DNA from: Ga0074130 sp035492055 | GTDB lineage: Bacteria > Pseudomonadota > Gammaproteobacteria > Burkholderiales > Rhodocyclaceae | Direction of reading: 5' to 3' | DNA: 6,983 bases | Assembly: GCA_035492055.1 (NCBI GenBank) | Contig: DATJJR010000022.1 | Location: 1-6,983, forward strand | Part shown: piece after piece, positions 1 to 5,960 of the stretch | Layout of the letters: every line of letters begins with the position of its first letter | Position numbering within the stretch: position 1 is the stretch's first letter | Made by a program: the position numbers and the translations under genes | The notes under the pieces: model-generated | What the model was told of the DNA's origin: nothing | The model's database searches: none | What the model saw: the letters and a program-made list of their open reading frames with translations, nothing else

Positions 1-411
1 TTCGGGCGCGAGAACACCATGTTCGTGGCCTTCATGCTGTTCGCCGTATCAATTGTATTAATGGCAACCGTGGGTCATTCGCCCCTGATCTTTGTGCTGA
101 TGCTCATCGCCATTCCGCTGCTTTGGGGCAATGTCTACTCGATCTTCCCGGCCACGTGCGCCGACAGTTTCGGCCACCGTTATGCGGCCACCAACGCCGG
201 CATTCTCTACACGGCCAAGGGCACGGCCAATCTGCTCGTCCCCTTCGGACCCGTCATCATCTCGGCCACCGGTAACTACGACGCACTCCTCTACCTCACC
301 GCCGCCATGGCCGCCATCGCCGCCTTCCTCGCAATCAAAGTCCTCAAACCCATGCGCCAAAACCTCCAAAAGAAGTTTGATGCACTACACGCATCTGGTA
401 AGGGGCACTAG
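1..411 (+). CDS. Oxalate/formate-type MFS antiporter, C-terminal part (5' end outside window)
   Basis: The reading frame is open from base 1 and ends at TAG 409-411, giving the last 136 residues of a membrane transporter. It opens with FGRENT, which resembles the cytoplasmic loop following a D-R-x-G-R-type signature of the major facilitator superfamily. Hydrophobic segments follow at about residues 7-25, 28-49, 74-90 and 94-114, then a basic tail (KPMRQNLQKK). The stretches WGNVYSIFPATCADSFG and ATNAGILYTAKGTANLLVPF match, from memory, the C-terminal half of the oxalate:formate antiporter (OxlT-like) family, which exchanges dicarboxylate and monocarboxylate anions across the inner membrane. 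The substrate is not certain: related proteins are often named oxalate/formate antiporters by similarity only, and no oxalate-degradation genes (oxc, frc) lie in the window. A terminator 50 bp downstream separates it from the next gene. Confidence 0.82.
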   Translation, partial: FGRENTMFVAFMLFAVSIVLMATVGHSPLIFVLMLIAIPLLWGNVYSIFPATCADSFGHRYAATNAGILYTAKGTANLLVPFGPVIISATGNYDALLYLTAAMAAIAAFLAIKVLKPMRQNLQKKFDALHASGKGH

Positions 412-461
412 GAAGGGCAGGACCGAGCCGTTACAATAACGCTCTCGGAACACGCAACAAT

Positions 462-490
462 GACGCGCTTTCGGGCGCGTCTTTGTTTTT
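462..490 (+). terminator. Intrinsic terminator after the MFS transporter gene
   Basis: A 7-bp GC-rich stem (GACGCGC 462-468 pairing with GCGCGTC 475-481) with a 6-nt loop is followed by TTTGTTTTT (482-490). This is the standard rho-independent layout. It would end transcription of the transporter gene and insulate the FAH gene downstream. Confidence 0.85.
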
Positions 491-558
491 GTGGGCCCCA
501 AAATTCAGGCGGTGTTTAGGCGGAAGCCCAAGCGTCGAACAAATCGAATTTCAACTAG

Positions 559-563
559 AGGAG
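559..563 (+). promoter_or_regulatory. Shine-Dalgarno of the FAH gene (fixes its start)
   Basis: AGGAG within TAGAGGAGAAG lies 8 nt before ATG 572. It supports that start over the upstream in-frame GTG at 491, which would begin directly after the T-tract of the terminator and add an unrelated basic peptide. Confidence 0.85.
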
Positions 564-571
564 AAGTAGCC

Positions 572-1345
572 ATGGCAGTCTGGGCACGTTTTCAAACCAA
601 GGATGGCAACACCAGTTTCGGCACCGTCGCCAACGGTCAAATCACCGAATTCAGCGGTGACATGTTCAACAAGCCGACCGCGACCGGCAAGACTTTTGCC
701 GAAGCCGACGTCAAGCTGCTGGCCCCGACCCAGCCGACCAAGATCCTGGCGCTGTGGAACAACTTCAAGGCCCTGGGCGAGAAGCTCGGCAAGGCCGCTC
801 CGGTGCACCCCCTGTTCCTGCTGAAGCCGGTGTCTTCGCTGGCCGGTCCGAACGACGACATCGTTCGTCCGAAGGCTTACACCGGCAAGATCGCTTACGA
901 AGGCGAACTGTGTATCGTCATCGGCAAGGCTGCCAAGAATGTGTCGGTTGAAGAAGCCAAGGACTACATCTTCGGCTACACCTGCATCAATGACGTGACC
1001 GCCGGCGAAGTGCTCAATGAAGATCCGAACTTCGCCCAATGGACCCGCGCCAAGGGTCACGATACCTTCTCGTGCATCGGTCCGGTGATTCAGACCGAAC
1101 TCGACTGGGCGTCGAAGAATGTCGTGACCGTGATGGCCGACCAGGAGCGTCAGAACTATCCGCTTTCCGACATGATCTTCAACCCCTACGAGCAAGTGTC
1201 GCGCATCTCGCAAGACATGACCTTGAATCCGGGCGACTGCATCGCCATCGGCACCTCGATCGGTATCGGTTCGATCAAGGACGGCGCCGTTACCACCGTC
1301 ACCATCGACGGCATCGGCACCCTGTCGAACAAGCTGGTCGGCTAA
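572..1345 (+). CDS. Fumarylacetoacetate hydrolase (FAH) family protein
   Basis: A 257-residue cytoplasmic protein of the FAH superfamily, which includes fumarylpyruvate/acylpyruvate hydrolases, HpcE-type isomerase/decarboxylases and oxaloacetate decarboxylases acting on 2-keto acids with a bound Mg2+ or Mn2+. The length fits single-domain members. Visible motifs are PLFLLKP (80-86), the metal-ligand pair E110-x-E112 in YEGELCIVIG, D141 in NDVTA, the conserved lysine region K161-G-H-D-T-F, and the C-terminal GTSIGIGSIKDG (227-238), corresponding to the usual G-T-P-x-G-x-G. Two deviations are seen: the N-Y-x-x-H-x-x-E motif appears as NNFKALGE (63-70), with Ala where the catalytic His is expected, and NDVTAR has Gly145 instead of Arg. 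The metal site looks intact but the hydrolytic chemistry may differ. The start is set by the strong AGGAG. The gene lies 9 bp before thiS and is probably cotranscribed with it. The substrate is unknown. Confidence 0.9.
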   Translation: MAVWARFQTKDGNTSFGTVANGQITEFSGDMFNKPTATGKTFAEADVKLLAPTQPTKILALWNNFKALGEKLGKAAPVHPLFLLKPVSSLAGPNDDIVRPKAYTGKIAYEGELCIVIGKAAKNVSVEEAKDYIFGYTCINDVTAGEVLNEDPNFAQWTRAKGHDTFSCIGPVIQTELDWASKNVVTVMADQERQNYPLSDMIFNPYEQVSRISQDMTLNPGDCIAIGTSIGIGSIKDGAVTTVTIDGIGTLSNKLVG

Positions 1346-1354
1346 GGTCGCTCG

Positions 1355-1555
1355 ATGGACATGATCGTTAACGGTAAACCGATACAGGTCGAAGGTGCGG
1401 CCACGGTGAGCCAATTGCTCGAACAACTTGGTTTTGCCGGCAAGCGCGTGGCGGTCGAGAAGAACGGCGAGATCGTGCCCAAGAGCCTGCATGCCGACAC
1501 GGCCATCAGTGCTGCCGACAAGATCGAAATCGTGGTCGCTGTTGGTGGTGGCTAA
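1355..1555 (+). CDS. thiS: Sulfur carrier protein ThiS
   Basis: A 66-residue ubiquitin-like (beta-grasp) protein, the usual ThiS size. It begins MDMIVNGKPIQV, contains TVSQLLEQLGF and VAVEKNGEIVPKS, and ends in a glycine tail (VAVGGG). The terminal Gly-Gly is the functional end: ThiF or MoeB-type enzymes adenylate it, and it becomes a thiocarboxylate that donates sulfur to thiazole synthase ThiG. The N-terminal NG and the E-x-N-G-E-x-V-P motif are typical of ThiS and argue against MoaD. TAAGG, made partly from the FAH stop codon, lies 7 nt before ATG 1355; the ATG at 1361 is an alternative start. It follows the FAH gene by 9 bp and is followed by two terminators, so no thiG, thiE or thiO is in this transcript. 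Its metabolic partner thiC lies opposite, in convergent orientation. Confidence 0.93.
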   Translation: MDMIVNGKPIQVEGAATVSQLLEQLGFAGKRVAVEKNGEIVPKSLHADTAISAADKIEIVVAVGGG

Positions 1556-1572
1556 GTCGCTGCAATAGGTCG

Positions 1573-1606
1573 AAACAAAGCCCCGCAAATGCGGGGCTTT
1601 GTTTTT
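1573..1606. terminator. Terminator hairpin after thiS, probably bidirectional
   Basis: A perfect 14-bp inverted repeat (1573-1586 with 1591-1604) has a 4-nt AAAT loop, a core of AAAGCCCCGC/GCGGGGCTTT, and a T-run (TTTTT 1602-1606) on the + side. The matching A-run on the left flank lets it act on the - strand too. It ends 18 bp after the thiS stop. Confidence 0.93.
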
Positions 1607-1617
1607 GGTCGGACCGA

Positions 1618-1654
1618 AAAGCAAAACGCCCGGACATGCCGGGCGTTTTGCTTT
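1618..1654. terminator. Terminator hairpin after thiC, probably bidirectional
   Basis: A perfect 16-bp inverted repeat (1618-1633 with 1639-1654) has a 5-nt loop. The core is AACGCCCGG/CCGGGCGTT, with AAAGC and GCTTT at the base, so a modest T-run follows the stem on either strand. It starts 17 bp beyond the thiC stop on the - strand and mainly serves thiC, while backing up the thiS terminator 11 bp away. Confidence 0.9.
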
Positions 1655-1671
1655 GGTGCTTGAAGCAGCGC

Positions 1672-3600
1672 TTACTGCTTTTTATAGATTTCAGCGCCGT
1701 TCTTGACGAACTCGATGGCCTTGGCTTGCATGCCCGCCTGGAGTGCATCTTTCTCGTCGATCTTCTGATTCGCAGCGTATTCACGCACGTCTTGCGTGAT
1801 CTTCATCGAGCAGAAGTGCGGACCGCACATCGAGCAGAAGTGAGCGACCTTGGCCGAATCTTTGGGCAGGGTTTCGTCGTGGAAAGACTTGGCCTTGTCC
1901 GGATCCAGACCGAGATTGAACTGGTCTTCCCAGCGGAACTCGAAGCGGGCCTTGGACAGCGCGTTGTCGCGGATCTGGGCGCCGGGGTGACCCTTCGCCA
2001 AGTCGGCAGCGTGAGCGGCCAGCTTGTAGGTGATGATGCCTTCCTTGACGTCGTCCTTGTTCGGCAGACCCAAGTGTTCCTTCGGCGTCACATAGCAGAG
2101 CATGGCGGTGCCGTACCAGCCGATGGTAGCGGCGCCGATGCCGGAGGTGATGTGGTCGTAACCCGGAGCGATGTCGGTGGTCAGAGGGCCCAGCGTGTAG
2201 AACGGCGCTTCCTTACACCAGTCCAGTTGCAGATCCATGTTTTCCTTGATCAGGTGCAGCGGCACGTGGCCCGGGCCTTCGATCATGACCTGCACGTCGT
2301 GCTTCCAGGCGATGTCGGTGAGTTCACCCAGGGTCTTCAGTTCACCGAGTTGGGCTTCATCGTTAGCGTCGTAGATCGAGCCAGGACGCAGGCCATCGCC
2401 GAGCGAGAAGGCGACATCGTAGGCCTTCATGATTTCGCAAATCTCTTCGAAGTGCGTATAGAGGAAATTTTCCTTATGGTGCGCCAGACACCACTTGGCC
2501 ATGATGGAACCGCCGCGCGACACGATACCGGTCATGCGGTTTGCGGTCATCGGCACGTAGCGCAGCAGCACGCCAGCGTGGATAGTGAAGTAGTCAACGC
2601 CTTGCTCGGCTTGTTCGATCAGGGTGTCCTTGAAGATTTCCCAGGTCAGGTCTTCGGCCTTGCCGTTGACCTTTTCGAGCGCCTGGTAGATCGGCACGGT
2701 ACCGATCGGCACCGGGCTGTTGCGGATGATCCATTCACGGGTTTCGTGGATGTTCTTGCCGGTGGACAGATCCATGATCGTGTCGGCGCCCCAGCGAATA
2801 CCCCAGGTCATCTTGTCGACTTCTTCCGAGATCGAGGAAGTGACGGCAGAGTTGCCGATGTTGCCGTTGATCTTCACGAGGAAGTTGCGGCCGATGATCA
2901 TCGGCTCGGATTCCGGGTGATTGATATTGTTCGGGATGATGGCGCGGCCACGGGCGATTTCATCGCGCACGAATTCCGGCGTGATTTCTTCCGGCAGCGA
3001 CGCGCCGAAATTCTGGCCCGGATGCTGGGCGGACATCATCTTGGCGAGCTTTTCGCTCATCGCTGCGCCTTTCGGGCTGGCATTCTTGAGCGATTCGAGA
3101 TAGGCCTTGCGATTCAGGTTTTCGCGGATGGCGATGTATTCCATTTCAGGCGTGATGATGCCCTTCTTGGCGTAGTGCATCTGCGAGACATTCTGGCCAG
3201 CCTTGGCGCGACGCGGTGTGCGATGCAGGCCGGGAAAGCGCAATTCGTCGAGGCTCTTGTCATTGGCACGGCCGCGGCCGAATTCGGAAGACAAATCGCT
3301 CAGGACTTCAGTGTCGTTGCGCTCTTCGATCCAGGTCTGGCGAATTGCCGGCAGGCCGGAGCGGATGTCGATCTTGGCATTCGGGTCGGTGTAGATGCCC
3401 GAGCAGTCATACACATAGATCGGCGGATTCTTTTCGCCGCCGAAATCGGTGGGGGTATCGGATTGCGTGACTTCACGCATCGGCACCTGAATGTCGGTGC
3501 GTGAACCCTGCACATAAACCTTGCGGGAATTGGGCAGCGGCTGGACGGCTGCGGAATCAACCGTCGCGCTGGCGGCGATGAATTTGTCGTTGGCGTTCAT
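1672..3600 (-). CDS. thiC: Phosphomethylpyrimidine synthase ThiC
   Basis: A 642-residue cytoplasmic radical-SAM enzyme that rearranges 5-aminoimidazole ribotide into HMP phosphate, the pyrimidine half of thiamin. The non-canonical [4Fe-4S] site is visible as C589-x2-C592-x4-C597 (FCSMCGPHFC), characteristic of ThiC. Other recognised stretches are SRKVYVQGS and VPMREV near the N-terminus, PPIYVYDCSGIYTD, the conserved N-terminal region ending TPEMEYIAIREN, GADTIMDLSTG, GTVPIYQALEK, DYFTIHAGVLLRYVP, SLGDGLRPGS, MIEGPGHVPLH, YTLGPLTTDIAPGYDHITS and MLCYVTPKEHLGLPN. The length is normal for proteobacterial ThiC. The start MNANDKF at 3600 is chosen because GGAG (3608-3611) lies 7 nt upstream and the protein aligns from memory with family N-termini; an in-frame upstream ATG at 3657 adds 19 unlikely residues. 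It converges on thiS and lies downstream of the SDR gene on the same strand. Confidence 0.97.
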   Translation of the reverse strand: MNANDKFIAASATVDSAAVQPLPNSRKVYVQGSRTDIQVPMREVTQSDTPTDFGGEKNPPIYVYDCSGIYTDPNAKIDIRSGLPAIRQTWIEERNDTEVLSDLSSEFGRGRANDKSLDELRFPGLHRTPRRAKAGQNVSQMHYAKKGIITPEMEYIAIRENLNRKAYLESLKNASPKGAAMSEKLAKMMSAQHPGQNFGASLPEEITPEFVRDEIARGRAIIPNNINHPESEPMIIGRNFLVKINGNIGNSAVTSSISEEVDKMTWGIRWGADTIMDLSTGKNIHETREWIIRNSPVPIGTVPIYQALEKVNGKAEDLTWEIFKDTLIEQAEQGVDYFTIHAGVLLRYVPMTANRMTGIVSRGGSIMAKWCLAHHKENFLYTHFEEICEIMKAYDVAFSLGDGLRPGSIYDANDEAQLGELKTLGELTDIAWKHDVQVMIEGPGHVPLHLIKENMDLQLDWCKEAPFYTLGPLTTDIAPGYDHITSGIGAATIGWYGTAMLCYVTPKEHLGLPNKDDVKEGIITYKLAAHAADLAKGHPGAQIRDNALSKARFEFRWEDQFNLGLDPDKAKSFHDETLPKDSAKVAHFCSMCGPHFCSMKITQDVREYAANQKIDEKDALQAGMQAKAIEFVKNGAEIYKKQ

Positions 3601-3607
3601 ATTGGGG

Positions 3608-3611
3608 CTCC
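3608..3611 (-). promoter_or_regulatory. thiC: Shine-Dalgarno of thiC (fixes its start)
   Basis: GGAG on the minus strand lies 7 nt before the ATG at 3600. No comparable site precedes the upstream in-frame ATG at 3657. Confidence 0.75.
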
Positions 3612-3691
3612 GTTCGAGCGGGGGTGAAGCGAAAGTACAAAAGGCAGAAGAGGACAAAACGTGGGGCGCACATGTGATGTCCGAGGGGCCT

Positions 3692-3720
3692 ATTGTACGG
3701 GAAACGACAAAAACGGCCTA
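3692..3720 (-). promoter_or_regulatory. Possible sigma-70-type promoter for thiC
   Basis: On the minus strand TACAAT (3697-3692) is a good -10 match (5 of 6). With a 17-nt spacer the -35 position holds TAGGCC (3720-3715), only 3 of 6 to TTGACA. If used, the thiC leader would be about 85 nt. A 5-bp inverted repeat, ATCCG-AA-CGGAT (3724-3735), lies just upstream and could be a regulator site. This is pattern reading only; thiC might instead be read through from the SDR gene. Confidence 0.35.
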
Positions 3721-3779
3721 CCCATCCGAACGGATTAACGCCGAGGATAACCGGTCCCTGAGCAGGGTTAAGGCGGAAA

Positions 3780-4541
3780 CTACAGCGGCAAATTGCGCGG
3801 CTTGCGCCCTGCTCGCGCCGCAAGGCGATCGTAGATCGCATTCGGCAACATACGCATCAACTTGGCTACAACGCCCATCTGCCAAGGGATGACGACATAA
3901 CTACGCGCTGATTCAATGGCGCGAATGAAGCGCCGTGCTGCCTCGTCTGCCGGCAACATGAATGGCATTGGGTAGTCGTTCTTTTGCGTCATCGGCGTAT
4001 CGATGTAACCGGGTGCAATGGTAACGGCATGTACACCGCTGCCGCGCAGCTCGACGCGCAGGCTTTCAAGATACGCAATGGCGGCGGCCTTCGACGCCGA
4101 ATAGGCACCCGCCCCGGGCAGTCCACGAATGCCGGCTACCGAAGCAATACCGATCAGCCGCCCACTGCCGCGCTTCAACATTGCATCCAGAAAGGGCTGA
4201 AAGGTATGTACCAGTCCGAGCACGTTGGTTTCCATCACGCGACGAAATGCGTGATTGTCGACAGCCTCTTGTGTCAACGTGCCAACCGAGATGCCGGCAT
4301 TGGCAATCACGACGTCAGGCACCCCAGCCTTGGCAATGAAGTCTTGCGCCGCGATGCGCAATGCCGTGTCATCGGTGACATCGGCGATATAGGTGTAATG
4401 CTGACCACCCAGGTCGGCGGTCAACAATGAAAGCGCGTCGCCATTCCTGGCAACAAGACCTAGCGTTGCCCCTTGCGTTGCGTATTCGCGGGCCAGTGCA
4501 GCGCCGATACCGGACGAAGCGCCGGTGATGAAAACAATCAT
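3780..4541 (-). CDS. SDR-family NAD(P)-dependent oxidoreductase
   Basis: A 253-residue classical short-chain dehydrogenase/reductase with a Rossmann fold. Visible in order are the cofactor motif TGASSGIG (6-13), D54 in ADVT for adenine contact, NAG (81-83), N106 in METNVLG, catalytic S134 in GIASVAG, and the Y147-x3-K151 pair in AYSASK, followed by PGYIDTPMT (177-185). All four catalytic residues (N, S, Y, K) are present, so it should be active. R32 after the second beta strand hints at NADP preference, but weakly. The hydrophobic, basic C-terminus (VVIPWQMGVVAKLMRMLPNAIYDRLAARAGRK) resembles SDRs that associate with membranes or lipids. The substrate cannot be told from sequence. It is the last gene of the apparent argS-SPOR-dsbA-SDR group, 60 bp after dsbA. 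Its ATG at 4541 puts the Rossmann strand at the usual position, but no Shine-Dalgarno precedes it. Confidence 0.93.
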   Translation of the reverse strand: MIVFITGASSGIGAALAREYATQGATLGLVARNGDALSLLTADLGGQHYTYIADVTDDTALRIAAQDFIAKAGVPDVVIANAGISVGTLTQEAVDNHAFRRVMETNVLGLVHTFQPFLDAMLKRGSGRLIGIASVAGIRGLPGAGAYSASKAAAIAYLESLRVELRGSGVHAVTIAPGYIDTPMTQKNDYPMPFMLPADEAARRFIRAIESARSYVVIPWQMGVVAKLMRMLPNAIYDRLAARAGRKPRNLPL

Positions 4542-4549
4542 CAGATGGA

Positions 4550-4574
4550 CAACGCGCCCTTGTCGGGCGCGTTG
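4550..4574. repeat. 10-bp inverted repeat just upstream of the SDR start
   Basis: CAACGCGCCC (4550-4559) pairs perfectly with GGGCGCGTTG (4565-4574) around a 5-nt loop. On the minus strand it follows dsbA by 27 nt and ends 8 nt before the SDR ATG, covering the place where a Shine-Dalgarno would be. No T-run follows on either strand, so it is not a standard intrinsic terminator. It could protect the dsbA mRNA 3' end, partially attenuate transcription, or influence SDR translation. Confidence 0.75.
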
Positions 4575-4601
4575 TTGAGGGTGGGTTGCATCAAAAGAAA
4601 A

Positions 4602-5243
4602 TTACTTCTTCTTGGACGCACGAACCTTTTCGATCAGGTAGCTGGCGATTTGCAGCTCACGGGCATGATCGCCAGAGGCAACAAGATACTTGCCATCAAC
4701 CACGATGGCCGGCGTGCCCGGAATCTTGTGCGCACGCGTGATCTGATCGGCATTGCGAACCTTGCTGTCCACAGCGAAGGAGCCGTAGATCTGGGCAAAC
4801 TTTGTCGCATCGACGCCCTTGCTCGCAATCCATTTGAACAGCGTGTCCTGGTCATCAAGATTGATGTTCTGCTGGTGAATCGCATTGAATACATCGGCGT
4901 TCAGCTTGCCCACCAGATTCATTGCATCCAGCGTGTAATACAACTTGGCGCCGGCAGCAAGCTGCGGACGGAACAGCACCGGCACGCGACGCAGCACAAC
5001 ATCCTTCGGCAGGGTCTTGGCCCACTGTTCGATCAAGGGTTCCATGTCGTTGCAGTGCGGGCAGTCATAGAAGAAGAACTCGGTCACTTCAATCTTGCCC
5101 GGGCCAGCGTCGGTCGGTTGTTGCGGATCGTAGGCCGAATAATCCTGACCCGCCACCGGCGTAGGCGCCGGCGCTTGCGCGAAAACTGGCGAACTCAGGG
5201 TGGCGACAGCAACAAGAGAGAACAGCAGTGACTTCAGTTTCAT
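4602..5243 (-). CDS. dsbA: Thiol:disulfide interchange protein DsbA
   Basis: A 213-residue periplasmic thioredoxin-fold oxidase that introduces disulfide bonds into secreted proteins and is reoxidised by DsbB. The N-terminus is a clear Sec signal (MKLKSLLFSLVAVATLSSPVFAQA), with cleavage likely after A22-Q-A24 or nearby. The active site CPHC is at 61-64, preceded by IEVTEFFFYD, and the cis-proline loop is G176-T-P178. These are the only cysteines in the protein. The length is typical of beta- and gammaproteobacterial DsbA. A basic KKK tail ends the protein. AAAGGA (minus strand, 5256-5251) gives a 7-nt spacing to ATG 5243. It lies 48 bp after the SPOR gene and 60 bp before the SDR gene, and is probably cotranscribed with both. 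Confidence 0.95.
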   Translation of the reverse strand: MKLKSLLFSLVAVATLSSPVFAQAPAPTPVAGQDYSAYDPQQPTDAGPGKIEVTEFFFYDCPHCNDMEPLIEQWAKTLPKDVVLRRVPVLFRPQLAAGAKLYYTLDAMNLVGKLNADVFNAIHQQNINLDDQDTLFKWIASKGVDATKFAQIYGSFAVDSKVRNADQITRAHKIPGTPAIVVDGKYLVASGDHARELQIASYLIEKVRASKKK

Positions 5244-5252
5244 ACCCGATTC

Positions 5253-5274
5253 CTTTGCGAATTGCTTTGCGAAT
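5253..5274. repeat. Tandem 10-bp direct repeat in the dsbA leader
   Basis: CTTTGCGAAT occurs at 5253-5262 and 5265-5274, a 12-bp period. The copy nearer dsbA overlaps the Shine-Dalgarno of dsbA (AAAGGA on the minus strand). It may be a chance duplication or a site for a regulator or RNA-binding protein. Confidence 0.6.
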
Positions 5275-5291
5275 ATTACGAACGAGGCGAC

Positions 5292-5960
5292 TCAGTTCTT
5301 GGCGGTCTTGACGACCGTCGCCTGAATCCCGCCTTGAGACATTTGAGTACGCGCGAGGTTCATTGCATCCGCTTTGGCGTAAGGACCGCTGCGCACGCGA
5401 TACATCTTGCCCTTGTCCGGCACGGCAACTTCGGAGATCGACGAATCAATGCCGATCAGCGCAAGGCGTGCTTTCAGGTTGTCGGCCTCGGCCTTGTTCT
5501 GGAATGCACCGGCTTGCAGGAAATATTGATCGTTAACCGTGGCATCGGCCGCAGCACTGTTGGCAGCCGCATTGCCCGACGCGGTGGGCGGCGGTGCATT
5601 GGGCGCAGGCGCCGTATCGGAGCCGCCGGGCAGGATATTGTAGAAATCAAAGCGCTGCTTGTCGCCAGGCTTGGCCGGCAAACTGTCGGGCGCACTGCCC
5701 GACGATGCATTGGTCTGTGCGGGCGGCGATGCCGTTGTACCCGTCGGCGCGACAACAGCCGGCCCGCTTGTACGCAGCCCCTTGTCCTGGAACGGACTGT
5801 GGCTGCGATTGAGATACCAGACCACGCCAGCGGCAATCACGACACCGAGGACAAGGCCGACAAAAACGCCAACAAGCGTATTGCCTGCCTGATGACTGCT
5901 GCGATGAGCACTGTTATTGCTGCCGCGCTGTTCGCGCGTATTGCGACGATTCATATTCAC
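5292..5960 (-). CDS. Membrane-anchored SPOR-domain protein
   Basis: About 222 residues. A basic, Asn/Arg/Ser-rich N-terminus (1-27) is followed by one membrane segment (about 28-50, NTLVGVFVGLVLGVVIAAGVVWYL), a low-complexity Pro/Ala/Thr/Ser periplasmic linker (about 60-143) interrupted by a conserved-looking island FDFYNILPG (104-112), and a C-terminal SPOR domain (about 144-218) with DQYFLQAGAFQNKAEADNLKARL and YRVRSGPYAKADAMNLA. SPOR domains bind glycan strands stripped of stem peptides at the division septum, so a role in cell division or wall remodelling is likely, with a cytoplasmic N-terminus. It resembles FtsN in layout but cannot be assigned as FtsN. GTG 5960 overlaps the argS TGA by two bases and has GGAG 5 nt upstream; ATG 5954, two codons later, has the same GGAG at 11 nt. 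Either start is possible. It lies between argS and dsbA on the same strand. Confidence 0.9.
   Translation of the reverse strand: MNMNRRNTREQRGSNNSAHRSSHQAGNTLVGVFVGLVLGVVIAAGVVWYLNRSHSPFQDKGLRTSGPAVVAPTGTTASPPAQTNASSGSAPDSLPAKPGDKQRFDFYNILPGGSDTAPAPNAPPPTASGNAAANSAAADATVNDQYFLQAGAFQNKAEADNLKARLALIGIDSSISEVAVPDKGKMYRVRSGPYAKADAMNLARTQMSQGGIQATVVKTAKN

Larger units (their letters stand above)
3601..3779 (-). other. SDR-thiC intergenic region / thiC leader, no recognisable TPP riboswitch
   Basis: The 179 bp between the SDR stop and the thiC start hold the weak promoter-like site and two small inverted repeats: TAACC/GGTTA at 3748-3752/3766-3770, which overlaps CCCTG/CAGGG at 3756-3760/3763-3767, and ATCCG/CGGAT at 3724-3728/3731-3735. 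Reading the minus strand, I do not find the conserved TPP-aptamer segments CUGAGA and GCGnAGGGA in the right order. GGTTATCCTCGGCGTTA is only a loose resemblance to part of that aptamer. There is also no clear terminator for the SDR gene. Confidence 0.6.

Noticed and set aside
491..571. A 27-residue N-terminal extension of the FAH protein from GTG 491.
   Set aside because: It begins right after the T-tract of a terminator, encodes a basic peptide unlike the family, and a strong Shine-Dalgarno serves the ATG at 572.
551..1624. A 357-codon open frame on the - strand opposite the FAH gene and thiS.
   Set aside because: It is the antisense shadow of two well-supported genes, crosses their terminator, and has a composition rich in His, Asp, Gly and Arg with no recognisable fold.
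1636..3504. A 622-codon open frame on the + strand opposite thiC.
   Set aside because: It lies wholly antisense to the clear thiC gene in a GC-rich region where antisense frames stay open. The peptide shows no recognisable domain, and it starts inside the thiC terminator.
3601..3657. A 19-residue N-terminal extension of ThiC from the ATG at 3657.
   Set aside because: The internal ATG at 3600 has GGAG at a proper distance and gives the usual ThiC N-terminus.
3721..3780. A TPP riboswitch upstream of thiC.
   Set aside because: Only a loose similarity to one arm is present; the conserved CUGAGA and GCGnAGGGA segments are not found in order on the thiC strand.
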